Origin: Pseudarthrobacter sp. fls2-241-R2A-127
GTDB taxonomy: Bacteria > Actinomycetota > Actinomycetes > Actinomycetales > Micrococcaceae
Assembly: GCF_030209355.1 (NCBI RefSeq)
Contig: NZ_JARVSF010000002.1
Span: 62,001-126,000, forward strand
Length of the DNA stretch: 64,000 bases
Direction: 5' to 3'
Shown: in pieces, positions 46,876 through 55,728 of the stretch
Layout of the letters: every line of letters begins with the position of its first letter
How positions within the stretch are numbered: position 1 is the first letter of the stretch
Notes under the pieces: model-generated
Told to the model about the DNA's origin: nothing
Seen by the model: only the letters and a program-made list of their open reading frames with translations
The model's database searches: none
Position numbers and translations under genes: made by a program

Positions 46876-47838
46876 ATGCCCGAATCCTTTGCCGCATTGG
46901 CCGCGAACGCGGTCCCGGTCCACCAAAAGGCCGCAACATCTGATCAGCCATCTCCACCCGCCACCCCGGGGCCTCCGCTGGGAGCATCCGAAAGGGACAT
47001 GGTCCTGAAGTACCTGGACCTCGCCGAGGCCTTGGCCGCACGGTTTGAAGCACGCGGCAGGGAAAGGGCGGACCTGAACCAGGTCGCCTACTTGGGACTG
47101 GTGAAGGCTGCTAGGGGATTCGACGAGGCCAAGGGGGACAGTTTCCCGGCTTACGCTGCGCCCACCATCACCGGTGAACTCAAAAGGTACCTCCGGGACC
47201 GGACATGGGTTGTGCGCCCGCCACGCCAGGTCCAGGACCTGAGGTCCCGCCTGTTCAGGGCGGAGCCGGAGCTGACCCAGTCCTTGGGCAGGATCCCCAG
47301 CGTGGCCGAACTGGCCGGAGAGCTGGGTACCGATCCCTTGGACGTGCAGGAAGCCATGTCTGCCTCCAGCAGCATGCACCCCGATTCCCTGGACGCGGTG
47401 AGTCCCCACTCCGATGCCCCCTCCATTGGTGAAATGCTGGCCAGCCCTGAGACGCCGCTGGAGAAACTTGAAGAGCTCGCCTGCCTGCGTGCTGCCATGA
47501 AGGACCTGACCGATTCGGACCGGGAGCTCTTGTACCGCCGTTATTTTTGCGAGGAAACGCAGGTTCAGCTGGGCAAGCGGCTCGGGATGTCCCAAATGCA
47601 GGTTTCCCGCCGCTTGGCGAAGGTGCTGGCGGAATTGCAGCGCCGCCTGGAAGAAAGTGCCGGCGTGGACGGCCCTGGCGGGGACGGCAGGGAGAGGGTG
47701 GACCGGGCAGTACGGGCGGAACGGGAAGCACGGACGGCGCCGCCGGCCAACCAGGTGGTGCCGTTCCGCCGTCCCAGGAAGGCCGGCCGGCCAGGCATCC
47801 CGGGTACCGGCCGCCTCGACTGCACAGGTACCAGTTAG
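46876..47838 (+). CDS. RNA polymerase sigma factor, SigB/SigF-type (group 3)
   Basis: The 320-aa protein has sigma-70 region 2 (DLNQVAYLGLVKAARGFDEAKG, FPAYAAPTITGELKRYLRD), region 3 and region 4 (LTDSDRELLYRRYFCEETQVQLGKRLGMSQMQVSRRLAKVL). This is the general-stress sigma group. It carries a 40-residue Pro-rich N-terminal and a basic C-terminal extension of about 60 residues. No anti-sigma or anti-anti-sigma gene is beside it. Its placement next to LEA-like and envelope genes and a SigB-type promoter suggests they form its regulon. Confidence 0.92.
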   Translation: MPESFAALAANAVPVHQKAATSDQPSPPATPGPPLGASERDMVLKYLDLAEALAARFEARGRERADLNQVAYLGLVKAARGFDEAKGDSFPAYAAPTITGELKRYLRDRTWVVRPPRQVQDLRSRLFRAEPELTQSLGRIPSVAELAGELGTDPLDVQEAMSASSSMHPDSLDAVSPHSDAPSIGEMLASPETPLEKLEELACLRAAMKDLTDSDRELLYRRYFCEETQVQLGKRLGMSQMQVSRRLAKVLAELQRRLEESAGVDGPGGDGRERVDRAVRAEREARTAPPANQVVPFRRPRKAGRPGIPGTGRLDCTGTS

Positions 47839-47932
47839 TCGGGATCCGGAGCGTCCGCGGAGCGGCATCCAAACAACCAGGGGCGAGCCGCGCCCGCTGC
47901 CTGGGCGCCAGCGCGTCAACTAGGGTTGAACC

Positions 47933-47956
47933 ATGACTGAAGGCGGGCACCGGTAA
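47933..47956 (+). CDS. Seven-codon leaderless upstream ORF
   Basis: ATG at 47933, coding MTEGGHR, lies exactly 6 nt after TAGGGT (47921-47926). Its TAA overlaps the ATG of the next gene (TAATG). It probably feeds ribosomes into the downstream gene, which has no ribosome-binding site of its own. Confidence 0.55.
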   Translation: MTEGGHR

Positions 47957-48885
47957 TGGCCAGGCGCGGAAAACCGGGGGGCCGCGGCCGGTCCGGAGCA
48001 GGCGTGGTGGAGGTTCCCAAGGGAACTGCGCCGGACGGTCCCGTGGAAGGCGTCTACTACATCGACACCGGCGACTGTGAGCTGATCGCGGACCAGGACA
48101 ACTCCACCGGGTGGCTGCTGAAGATCAACGGTGTCATGAGCTCGCACATCGACCTCGCCGACCCCCTGTTCCTGGACTTTGAGTACATGCGCTGGATGGC
48201 GGCGCTCATTGAGTCCCGCTGGCCGCCGGCCGCTGCCGGTGCAGCTTCTGCCGGTACCGCCCATAAACTCCGCGGCCTGCACCTGGGCGGGGGCGCGTGC
48301 TCCATGGCGCGGTATTTCAGCGCCGCCTATCCCGATGCCCGGCAGGTGGTGGTGGAACTGGACGGCAAGCTCGCCGACTACGTGCGCGGCTGGTTCGACC
48401 TCCCCAAGGCGCCCCTGCTCCGCATCCGCGTGGGGGAGGCCCGCGCCGTGACCGAAACCCTCACAGAGCACACCAGGGACTTCATCATCCGCGATGTCTT
48501 TGCGGGGGCTTTCACACCGCGGCCGCTCACCACCGCCGAATTCACCGCCCACGCCAAGCGGGTTCTGGCGCCGGGAGGCCTGTACGTGGCCAACTCAGGG
48601 GACGCCCCCGACCTCAAGAACGCACGGGAGGATGCCGCCACCATCGCCGCTGCCTTCAAATACACGGTGATCATTGCCGACCCCGCCATGCTGAAGGGCC
48701 GTCGCTACGGCAACATGGTGATGGCCGGCAGCGACGTCCCCTTCGGAGACGATCCCCAGCTGCGGCGCAGGCTCCTTGGCGGGGCCGTTCCAGCCCACCT
48801 CTGGGATGACGCCCAGGTTAGGGCCTTCGCTGCCGGGGCGCCGGTCCGGCACGACCTGCCGGCGCCCACACCCACTGCTGGGTAG
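47956..48885 (+). CDS. Spermidine synthase-like methyltransferase-fold protein
   Basis: The 309-aa protein shows the spermidine-synthase Rossmann core: LRGLHLGGGACSMARYFSAAYP, QVVVELDGKLADYVR and IRDVFAGAFTPRPLTTAEF, near residues 100-200. A basic Gly-rich N-terminus precedes it. Aminopropyl-transfer residues are not evident, and actinobacterial members like this are usually annotated as spermine/spermidine synthase-like of unknown substrate. Translation probably depends on the seven-codon ORF overlapping its start. Confidence 0.85.
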   Translation: MARRGKPGGRGRSGAGVVEVPKGTAPDGPVEGVYYIDTGDCELIADQDNSTGWLLKINGVMSSHIDLADPLFLDFEYMRWMAALIESRWPPAAAGAASAGTAHKLRGLHLGGGACSMARYFSAAYPDARQVVVELDGKLADYVRGWFDLPKAPLLRIRVGEARAVTETLTEHTRDFIIRDVFAGAFTPRPLTTAEFTAHAKRVLAPGGLYVANSGDAPDLKNAREDAATIAAAFKYTVIIADPAMLKGRRYGNMVMAGSDVPFGDDPQLRRRLLGGAVPAHLWDDAQVRAFAAGAPVRHDLPAPTPTAG

Positions 48886-48937
48886 CGGCCGTTTTCAACC
48901 TCCAAAGCGGCAGCGGGTGGTGAGCAGTCGACGAGCC

Positions 48938-49834
48938 TTACCACTTGCCCAGGAGCGCGCCCCGGTGCTCGGCCATCCGCTCCCGCAGGGCCTGCACGAC
49001 GGCGGCCACGGCCGGGCGGCGGAGCGAATCCGGGCGCAGCACCATCCAGTAGGGGAGGAGTTCACCGATTTCCTCCGGCAGCAGCCGGACCAGGTCATCA
49101 TGGAGATCGCCCATGAAGCACGGCAGGAAGCCGACGCCGGCGCCGGCCCGGGTGGCCTCCACATGGACGAACACGTTGGTCGACGTCAGGCCTTCCCGCA
49201 TGGCTGGAACCAGCCGCCGTGGCGCATCGAGATCGTCCACCTGGAGCATCGAATCCACGAAATAGACCAGCGGATGCTCATTGAGTTCGGCCACGGTGGC
49301 AGGAGTTCCGTGCTCGGCGAGGTAGCTGCGGGAGGCGTACATTCCCAGCCGGTATTCGCCCAGCCGGATGGCCTCCGCACGGTGCACCTGGGGCTCGCCC
49401 ACCACCACTTCGATGTCCAGTCCGGAGCGCTGCTGCAGTGCCCGGCGGGTCATGGTCACCACCTCCACGCTCAGGCCCGGATGGTCCCGGCGCAGCCGCG
49501 CCACGGCGGGGGCTGCGATGTAGGCGCTGAAGCCATCGGTCGCCGTCATGCGGACGACGCCGGTAATCGGGTCGGGTGCCTGGCCGGCCGGTCCCAGCGT
49601 GCCCAGCACCGCTTCGACCTGTTCGGCCACCTGCACCGCCCGCTCACCGAGTTCCGTGAGTTCCCAGCCACCGGCGGCCCGGGACAGGACCCGGCCGCCG
49701 AGCGACTTCTCCAGCGCGGCAATCCTGCGCGAGACGGTGGTGTGGTTCAAGCCCAGGGCCTGGGCCGCCGTCGTAAATTTTGCTGACCGGGACACCGCCA
49801 GGAGGATCAGCAGGTCATCGGGATTGGCGTTCAT
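48938..49834 (-). CDS. LysR family transcriptional regulator
   Basis: The 298-aa protein has the LysR HTH at the N-terminus (LLILLAVSRSAKFTTAAQALGLNHTTVSRRIAALE) and a periplasmic-binding-protein-like effector domain. The ATG at 49834 lies 7 nt after CACAAT, fitting a leaderless start; longer starts at 49897 or 49852 are less likely. It diverges from the MHS transporter and 3-hydroxybutyrate dehydrogenase genes, which it probably controls through the sites at 49838-49894. Confidence 0.92.
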   Translation of the reverse strand: MNANPDDLLILLAVSRSAKFTTAAQALGLNHTTVSRRIAALEKSLGGRVLSRAAGGWELTELGERAVQVAEQVEAVLGTLGPAGQAPDPITGVVRMTATDGFSAYIAAPAVARLRRDHPGLSVEVVTMTRRALQQRSGLDIEVVVGEPQVHRAEAIRLGEYRLGMYASRSYLAEHGTPATVAELNEHPLVYFVDSMLQVDDLDAPRRLVPAMREGLTSTNVFVHVEATRAGAGVGFLPCFMGDLHDDLVRLLPEEIGELLPYWMVLRPDSLRRPAVAAVVQALRERMAEHRGALLGKW

Positions 49835-49837
49835 ATC

Positions 49838-49894
49838 TGCAATTGTGCACATGCCGGGTGCCTCTTTGGGCATTGAACTGCAAAGTTTGTGCAG
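49838..49894. promoter_or_regulatory. Two LysR-type binding sites
   Basis: CTGCAAAGTTTGTGCAG (49878-49894) is a T-N11-A type dyad. TGCAATTGTGCA (49838-49849) repeats the TGCA half-sites 40 bp away, over the regulator's own start. Paired sites between a LysR gene and its divergent target are typical. Confidence 0.55.
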
Positions 49895-49961
49895 CAATAC
49901 TCATCTGAGTCACTTGTGCTGGAGATCACAGCACGTGTCAATGTGGACACTGAGGAGAACC

Positions 49962-51341
49962 ATGAGCGTTGAGCACAGCCAGGCAAACGAAGCCAGGTAT
50001 GCATCCAAAGGAACTGGACTGAAGAAAATCGTTGCCGCCTCCATGGTGGGCACAGTGGTGGAATGGTACGAGTTCTTCTTGTACGCCACCGCCGCCACCC
50101 TGGTCTTTGGCAAGTACTTCTTTCCGGCTACCGGCAATGACCTGGACGGAATCATCCAGGCCTTCCTGACCTACGCGGTGGGCTTCATTGCCCGGCCACT
50201 GGGCGGCATCGTCTTCGGCCAGATCGGCGACAGGCTCGGCCGCAAGCCCACCCTGCAGCTGACGATCATCATCATCGGCGTGTCCACCTTCCTGATGGGA
50301 TGCCTTCCCGGTTTCGCGGATATTGGATACCTGGCCCCGGCCCTGCTGGTGGCGCTCCGGTTCATCCAGGGCTTCGCGCTCGGCGGAGAATGGGGCGGCG
50401 CGGTCCTGCTCGTTGCCGAACACAGCCCCAACAAGACCCGTGCCTTCTGGTCCAGCTGGCCCCAGGCCGCCGTCCCGGTGGGCAACCTGCTGGCCACCCT
50501 GGTGCTTTACATCATGTCCACCACCCTCAGCACCGAGGCGTTCCTCGGCTGGGGCTGGCGTGTGGCCTTCTGGCTCTCCGCAGTGATCGTGTTCGTGGGC
50601 TACTACATCCGCACCAACGTCAGCGAGTCGCCCATCTTCCTCGAAGCCAAGGAACTGGTGGAGAAGGAACAGGCCGTCAGCTACGGCGTGTTCGAAGTTG
50701 TCCGCAAGTACCCCAAGGGCATCTTCCAGGCCATGGGCCTGCGGTTCGCGGAAAACATCATGTACTACCTGGTGGTCAGCTTCGCGATCGTCTACCTCAA
50801 GAGCGTGCAGAAGTACGACACCTCGTCGCTGCTGCTGGCCCTGCTGATCGCTCACGTCGTCCACTTCGCGATCATCCCGCAGTACGGCCGCCTGGCGGAC
50901 CGGATCGGACGCAAGCCCGTCTACCTGGCCGGCGCCATCCTGGGTGCCACCTGGCCGTTCTTCGCCTTCCCCATGTTCGACACCCGCAATGCCGTGGTGA
51001 TCGTCCTGGCCGTCACCATTGGCCTCATGCTGCATGGCCTGATGTACGCCGGGCAGCCGGCCATCATGGCGGAAATGTTCCCCACCCGCATGCGGTACTC
51101 GGGCGCTTCCCTCGGCTCGCAGGTCACGTCCATCTTTGCCGGTTCGCTGGCACCGCTCCTGGCTACCCAGTGGCTCAAGGACACCGGCTCCTGGATGCCC
51201 ACAGCCATCTACCTGGTGATCGCCTGCGCCATCACCACGGTGGCCGTGCTGAGCCTGAAGGAAACCAAGGGCATCGCCCTGGAAGACGTGGACAAGGAAG
51301 ACGCCACCCGCGAAGGCCTGCTTCCGGCCGGCCGCCGCTAA
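49962..51341 (+). CDS. MFS transporter, MHS family, probably for 3-hydroxybutyrate or a similar acid
   Basis: The 459-aa protein has 12 helices and the MHS signatures GTVVEWYEFFLYATAATLVF, FIARPLGGIVFGQIGDRLGR and the long helix 4-5 GFALGGEWGGAVLL region. GAGGAG precedes the ATG at 49962. Its position before 3-hydroxybutyrate dehydrogenase and after a divergent LysR gene points to import of that acid; this is inferred from context. Confidence 0.9.
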   Translation: MSVEHSQANEARYASKGTGLKKIVAASMVGTVVEWYEFFLYATAATLVFGKYFFPATGNDLDGIIQAFLTYAVGFIARPLGGIVFGQIGDRLGRKPTLQLTIIIIGVSTFLMGCLPGFADIGYLAPALLVALRFIQGFALGGEWGGAVLLVAEHSPNKTRAFWSSWPQAAVPVGNLLATLVLYIMSTTLSTEAFLGWGWRVAFWLSAVIVFVGYYIRTNVSESPIFLEAKELVEKEQAVSYGVFEVVRKYPKGIFQAMGLRFAENIMYYLVVSFAIVYLKSVQKYDTSSLLLALLIAHVVHFAIIPQYGRLADRIGRKPVYLAGAILGATWPFFAFPMFDTRNAVVIVLAVTIGLMLHGLMYAGQPAIMAEMFPTRMRYSGASLGSQVTSIFAGSLAPLLATQWLKDTGSWMPTAIYLVIACAITTVAVLSLKETKGIALEDVDKEDATREGLLPAGRR

Positions 51342-51387
51342 GCTGCTGGAGCCGACGGACCGTTTGGGCGCATGAAGGAGAACTGCA

Positions 51388-52137
51388 ATGGATAACACGT
51401 TGAATGGACGCAAGGCCCTGGTCACCGGCGGTGCCAGCGGAATTGGTGCCGCCTGCGTGCGCGCACTGGCGGCACAAGGGGCGAAAGTGGTGGTGGCCGA
51501 CGTCGACTCTGCCGCCGCTGCCAAGCTCGCCGACGAGGTGGGCGGCACCGCCTGGGCCGTGGACCTCCTGGACGTGGACGCCCTGGCCACCCTCAGCCTG
51601 GACGTGGACATCCTGGTGAACAATGCGGGAATCCAGCGCATCAGCCCCATCGAGGACTTTGATCCGGCGGACTTCCGCAGGATCATCACCCTGATGCTGG
51701 AGGCGCCGTTCCTCCTGGTCCGGGCCGCACTTCCGCACATGTACGCCAACAAGTTTGGCCGCATCATCAACGTGTCCTCGGTGCACGGTATCCGTGCCTC
51801 CCCGTTCAAGAGCGCGTATGTATCCGCCAAGCACGGCCTGGAAGGGCTGAGCAAGGTGACGGCCCTGGAGGGCGGGGAGCACGGTGTCACCTCCAACTGC
51901 GTGAATCCGGGCTACGTGCGCACGCCCCTGGTGGAGAAGCAGATCGCGGACCAGGCCCAGGTGCACGGGATCGACGAGTCCGAGGTCCTGGCCAAGGTGA
52001 TGCTCACCGAGTCGGCCATCAAGCGCCTGGTGGAGCCGGACGAAGTGGCGTCCCTGGTGGCGTGGCTGGCATCCGAGAGCGCCGGCATGGTCACCGGGGC
52101 CAGCTACACCATGGATGGTGGCTGGTCCGCCCGGTAG
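51388..52137 (+). CDS. 3-hydroxybutyrate dehydrogenase, SDR family
   Basis: It oxidises (R)-3-hydroxybutyrate to acetoacetate with NAD. The 249-aa SDR has the cofactor motif VTGGASGIGAACV, NNAGIQRISPIEDF (characteristic of this enzyme), catalytic Ser in NVSSVHG and the YVSAKHG Tyr-Lys pair. AAGGAG precedes the ATG. It is paired with the MHS transporter. Another SDR activity is possible but less likely. Confidence 0.88.
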   Translation: MDNTLNGRKALVTGGASGIGAACVRALAAQGAKVVVADVDSAAAAKLADEVGGTAWAVDLLDVDALATLSLDVDILVNNAGIQRISPIEDFDPADFRRIITLMLEAPFLLVRAALPHMYANKFGRIINVSSVHGIRASPFKSAYVSAKHGLEGLSKVTALEGGEHGVTSNCVNPGYVRTPLVEKQIADQAQVHGIDESEVLAKVMLTESAIKRLVEPDEVASLVAWLASESAGMVTGASYTMDGGWSAR

Positions 52138-52146
52138 CACTGCACG

Positions 52147-52410
52147 CTAGTCCAGCGGTTTGACCACCCGGTGGTCATAGAAGAAAACGCCATGGGTGGT
52201 CTTGAGCGCTACTGACCGGCGATCTTGCCATACGACGACCCCTTCGCGCCTGCCGCTGAAGGGGTCGTCGCCTATGACGGTGTCGCCCACCCGGTAGGGG
52301 CATCGAGGGCTGACGGCCCCCATGGTCCGGTGCCATGCTTTCGCCAGGGCATCGCCCAGGCTGACGGGCCGGCCCATGCCGGAAAGGTCCTGTACGTAGC
52401 CCTTGGCCAT
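52147..52410 (-). CDS. Hypothetical protein, 87 aa
   Basis: The soluble protein has MAKGYVQDLSGMGRPVSLGD at the start and beta-rich YRVGDTVIGDDPFSGRREGVVVWQD, ending FFYDHRVVKPLD. The pattern suggests a small SH3-like barrel. AGGAGA 7 nt upstream fixes the start at 52410. The 52411-52621 gap shows no gene but holds a perfect 14-bp palindrome AACAAGTACTTGTT at 52550-52563. Confidence 0.75.
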   Translation of the reverse strand: MAKGYVQDLSGMGRPVSLGDALAKAWHRTMGAVSPRCPYRVGDTVIGDDPFSGRREGVVVWQDRRSVALKTTHGVFFYDHRVVKPLD

Positions 52411-52621
52411 GTGTGCCTCTCCTTCAGGCAGCCATCCGCTGCCTGCTAACGGTGTTGGTCGGCGGAACGCTCCCAGCGGAGGGTGGTCCTCCCGTTCCGG
52501 CCGCCACCGTATGCCCACGCTAGGCGCTAGTCACATCAGCAACACCAGTAACAAGTACTTGTTTTGGGCAGGCGGGCCTACTTGCCGGTATTTGCCCGGC
52601 GCATCCTGCGGCCCCCAGGCA

Positions 52622-52999
52622 TCAGCGGCTCCCGTTGATGATGTCCTCGGCGTTCTCGAAGGCCCAGGCCACCAGTGGCACCAGGAGCCCGCTCAACTCG
52701 TAGCCCCGCTCGGTGAGGCTGTAATCCACCCGGGGCGGAATGACCGGCTGGGCGTTCCTGCGGATCAGGCCGTCCCGCTCGAGCGTCTTCAGGGTCTGGG
52801 CCAGCATCTTCTCGCTGATGCCCTCTGCCCGGCGCCGCAAATCGCTCCAGCGTTGCTCCCCTTCGGACAGCGCGATCAGGATCAGGACGCCCCACTTGCT
52901 GGTGATGTGGTCCAGCAGGGTCCTGCTGGGGCAGCCGGCGGGGAACACGCCGTCGGCAAAGGCGAGGGGCAAGGGAACGGCCTGCGGAACAGCTTCCAT
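52622..52999 (-). CDS. HxlR family transcriptional regulator, YtfH-like
   Basis: The 125-aa winged-helix protein has the family cysteine in GCPSRTLLDHITSKWGVLIL, then RWSDLRRRAEGISEKMLAQTLKTLERDGLI and PPRVDYSLTERG. The conserved N-terminal Cys is the redox or electrophile sensor in studied members. As in E. coli ytfH/ytfG, it lies divergent to a QorB-type reductase, which it probably represses. Confidence 0.92.
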   Translation of the reverse strand: MEAVPQAVPLPLAFADGVFPAGCPSRTLLDHITSKWGVLILIALSEGEQRWSDLRRRAEGISEKMLAQTLKTLERDGLIRRNAQPVIPPRVDYSLTERGYELSGLLVPLVAWAFENAEDIINGSR

Positions 53000-53016
53000 G
53001 CCACCAGCTTACCTAA

Positions 53017-53052
53017 AAGTCAGTACCTTACTTCAAAGTGCGTACTCTCTTT
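53017..53052. promoter_or_regulatory. Direct repeats in the HxlR-qorB intergenic region
   Basis: AAGTCAGTACCTTACTT (53017-53033) and AAGTGCGTACTCTCTTT (53036-53052) share AAGT, GTAC and the closing TT. They sit close to the regulator start and are candidate HxlR sites. Confidence 0.45.
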
Positions 53053-53120
53053 CGGGAAGTATCCGTGCGCGCCCGTGGTTGTGCTCCTCGACAGATCAAA
53101 ATTCCTCGAAAGGATCCATA

Positions 53121-53984
53121 GTGAGCATTGTTGTTACAGGCGCCACCGGACAACTCGGCCAGCACGTCATCGAAGCCCTCCTGGAACGCGGCGTGCCCGC
53201 TGACGGGATTGTGGCCGCCGGCCGTTCCGTAGGGAAGCTGGCCGGCTACGCCGCGCGCGGTGTCAATGTCCAGGCCATGGACTACGCCGACGCCGCCTCT
53301 GTTGCCGCCGCACTCAAGGGGGCAACGCGTGTGCTCCTGATCTCAGGCAGCGAAGTGGGCCAGCGCGTCGAACAGCACCGCACCGTCATTGAGGCAGCAC
53401 GGGCCGAAGGTGTGGAACTGCTGGCCTACACCAGCATCGCCAACGCGGACACCACCGGCATGCTGCTGGCCGGTGAGCATAAGGCCACCGAGGCGCTCCT
53501 GCGCGAATCCGGGGTTCCCTTCGTCTTGCTCCGTAATGGCTGGTACCTGGAAAACTACACGGAGCAGTTGCCCGGAACCCTCGCCCAGGGCGCTGTCGCC
53601 GGCAGTGCCGGGGACGGCAAGGTCAGCGGCGCCGCCCGGGTTGACTACGCCCACGCCGCCGCAGCCGTCCTGGTGGCAGAGGGCCAGGCCGGCAAGGTCT
53701 ACGAGCTCGGCGGCGATGAAGCCTTCAGCATGGCTGACCTGGCCGCCGAGATCAGCGCCGCCACGGGCAAGGCCATCACCTACAACGACCTTCCCGCCAA
53801 GGACTACGCGGGCCTGCTCACCTCCGTCGGGGTGCCGGAGGCGTTCGCCGAGGTCCTGGCGGACTCGGATCGCGGCATCGCCCGTGGTGACCTCCTGGTC
53901 AGCACCGGAGACCTCCGGCGGCTCATCGGGCGTCCGACGACGTCCCTCGCCCAGGCCGTCCGGACCGCCGCGGCATCGGCATAA
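53121..53984 (+). CDS. qorB: NAD(P)H:quinone oxidoreductase type 2, NmrA-like SDR
   Basis: The 287-aa protein follows the E. coli YtfG (QorB) pattern: MSIVVTGATGQLGQHVIEAL, LLISGSEVGQRVEQHRTVIEAA, LLAYTSIANADTT, LLRNGWYLENYTEQLP and KVYELGGDEAFS. QorB reduces quinones with NADPH. The GTG start at 53121 has AAAGGA 6 nt upstream. Divergent HxlR control suggests induction by quinones or other electrophiles. Confidence 0.92.
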   Translation: MSIVVTGATGQLGQHVIEALLERGVPADGIVAAGRSVGKLAGYAARGVNVQAMDYADAASVAAALKGATRVLLISGSEVGQRVEQHRTVIEAARAEGVELLAYTSIANADTTGMLLAGEHKATEALLRESGVPFVLLRNGWYLENYTEQLPGTLAQGAVAGSAGDGKVSGAARVDYAHAAAAVLVAEGQAGKVYELGGDEAFSMADLAAEISAATGKAITYNDLPAKDYAGLLTSVGVPEAFAEVLADSDRGIARGDLLVSTGDLRRLIGRPTTSLAQAVRTAAASA

Positions 53985-53997
53985 GGCAGCGAAAAAC

Positions 53998-54034
53998 AAA
54001 AGGTGCCCGGTCCCTGTGGGGCCGGGCACCTTTT
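53998..54034. terminator. Bidirectional rho-independent terminator
   Basis: The 13-bp arms AAAAGGTGCCCGG and CCGGGCACCTTTT with an 11-nt loop give A- and T-runs on both sides, between the convergent qorB and permease genes. Confidence 0.85.
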
Positions 54035-54047
54035 CCGTGGCCGGGAC

Positions 54048-55532
54048 CTACCCGCTGTTGCGGGCGGTGCCGACCACCGGCAGCGGCGAAGTTTCGTCCT
54101 CAAGGTGGACCCGGCGTCGTCCGTCACCCTTAACCCACAGCCGGTAAGCCAGGACGAGCAGGCCCAGCCAGGCGGCACCCACGTAGAGGGCCACTCGGGT
54201 ATCTTCGAAGGCGCCCAGGATGCCAATCACCAGCGCCATGAAGGCAATGGTGAGGACTGAGGCTGCCGGCCACCACGGGGACGGGAATTCCGACGCCGGC
54301 AGGTCCTTCCGTGCGATTTCCCGCTTCATTGCCACGTGTGATGCCAGGATCATCACCCACACCCACACCGTGGCGAAGGTGGCGATCGAGGCAATCACCA
54401 GGAAGACGTCCTCCGGGATGACCGCGTTAAGGACCACGCCCACCAGCAGGATGCCCGCCATCATCACCACGGTCATCCACGGGACGCCGTGCCGGGAAAC
54501 TTTGCCGAATGCGGCGGGCGCGTGGCCCTGGTTGGAGAGCCCGAAGAGGATGCGGCCGGCGCCGAAGATGTCGCTGTTGATGGCCGAGAGCGCGGCGGTG
54601 ATCACCACGGCATTGAGGATGTGCGGAGCGGCCGGGATGCCCAGGCCGCTGAAGATCTGCACGAACGGGCTGCCGCTGGTGCCCACCTGGTCCCAAGGGA
54701 AGAGGCTCATGAGGACGCCCAGGGTCAAGACATAGAAGAGCAGCACGCGGACGGGAACGGTGTTGACGGCCTTGGGGATGACCTTCTTGGGGTCGGCCGC
54801 TTCGCCGGCGGTGATGCCCAGGGTCTCGATCCCGCCAAAGGCGAACATCACCACGGCGAAGGACGCGAGCAGGCCTTCGAAGCCGTTCGGGAACAGGCCG
54901 CCATGGTCAACGAGGTTGCCAAGGCCCGGCGCCACGGTGGAGCCCGCCGTCTGGAACCCGAACACGATGATCGCGGCACCGCCGGCAATCATGGCGATGA
55001 TGGCCGCGACCTTGATCAGCGAAAACCAGAATTCGAGTTCCCCGAAGACCTTGACGCTCAGCAGGTTCAATGCCGCCAGGAAACAGATGACGGCCAGTAC
55101 CCAGATCCATCGATCCACCTGCGGGAACCAGAATCCCATATAGATACTGAAGGCCGTGACGTCGGCAATGGCCACAATGGCCATCTCGAAGACGTATGTC
55201 CAGCCGGTCACGAAGCCGGCGAGGGGGCCAAGGTACCGGCCGGCGTATTGGCTGAAGGACCCGGATACCGGGTGCCTTACCGCCATTTCGCCCAGGGCGC
55301 GCATCACCATGAATACGGCGGCGCCGCCGATGATGTAGGCCAACAAGACAGCCGGACCCGCCTTCTGGATGGCGGAAGCGGACCCGTAGAAGAGGCCGGT
55401 TCCGATAGCGGAGCCCAAGGCCATGAAGCGGATGTGCCGCACGTTCAGGCCGCGGTTCAGGGCCTGCGCGACGACGGCTGCCGGCTTTTGCTGTTCCACC
55501 GGGCTTTCGGTCCGGGTTGGGGAGGTTTGCAT
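54048..55532 (-). CDS. AAT-family amino acid permease, ProY/HutT-like
   Basis: The 494-aa, 12-helix proton-coupled permease matches the ProY pattern: [41 protein letters not shown] and [15 protein letters not shown]. Relatives carry proline, and in pseudomonads the hut-linked HutT carries histidine. The histidine genes hutU and hutH lie about 3 kb away beyond a DUF222 pseudogene, so histidine is a reasonable guess. The ribosome-binding site is weak (AGGTAACTC). Confidence 0.88.
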   Translation of the reverse strand: MQTSPTRTESPVEQQKPAAVVAQALNRGLNVRHIRFMALGSAIGTGLFYGSASAIQKAGPAVLLAYIIGGAAVFMVMRALGEMAVRHPVSGSFSQYAGRYLGPLAGFVTGWTYVFEMAIVAIADVTAFSIYMGFWFPQVDRWIWVLAVICFLAALNLLSVKVFGELEFWFSLIKVAAIIAMIAGGAAIIVFGFQTAGSTVAPGLGNLVDHGGLFPNGFEGLLASFAVVMFAFGGIETLGITAGEAADPKKVIPKAVNTVPVRVLLFYVLTLGVLMSLFPWDQVGTSGSPFVQIFSGLGIPAAPHILNAVVITAALSAINSDIFGAGRILFGLSNQGHAPAAFGKVSRHGVPWMTVVMMAGILLVGVVLNAVIPEDVFLVIASIATFATVWVWVMILASHVAMKREIARKDLPASEFPSPWWPAASVLTIAFMALVIGILGAFEDTRVALYVGAAWLGLLVLAYRLWVKGDGRRRVHLEDETSPLPVVGTARNSG

Positions 55533-55728
55533 AGAGTTACCTTCTCGTCTTTGGGAGGGGAGCCGCTAACCAGCAGACCATTTTCGAGCCGGCCGTGATG
55601 AGGCTCACGGCGGGTTGCTGTCTTCGGTTCCAGACTGTGGGGCGGCGTCTTTCGTGGTGCAGGAGTTTGGCCGCCAGCCCGCGACAACGCCAGGTTCCAA
55701 TGTCAGTGCCTCGCTGGATGATGTGGGT

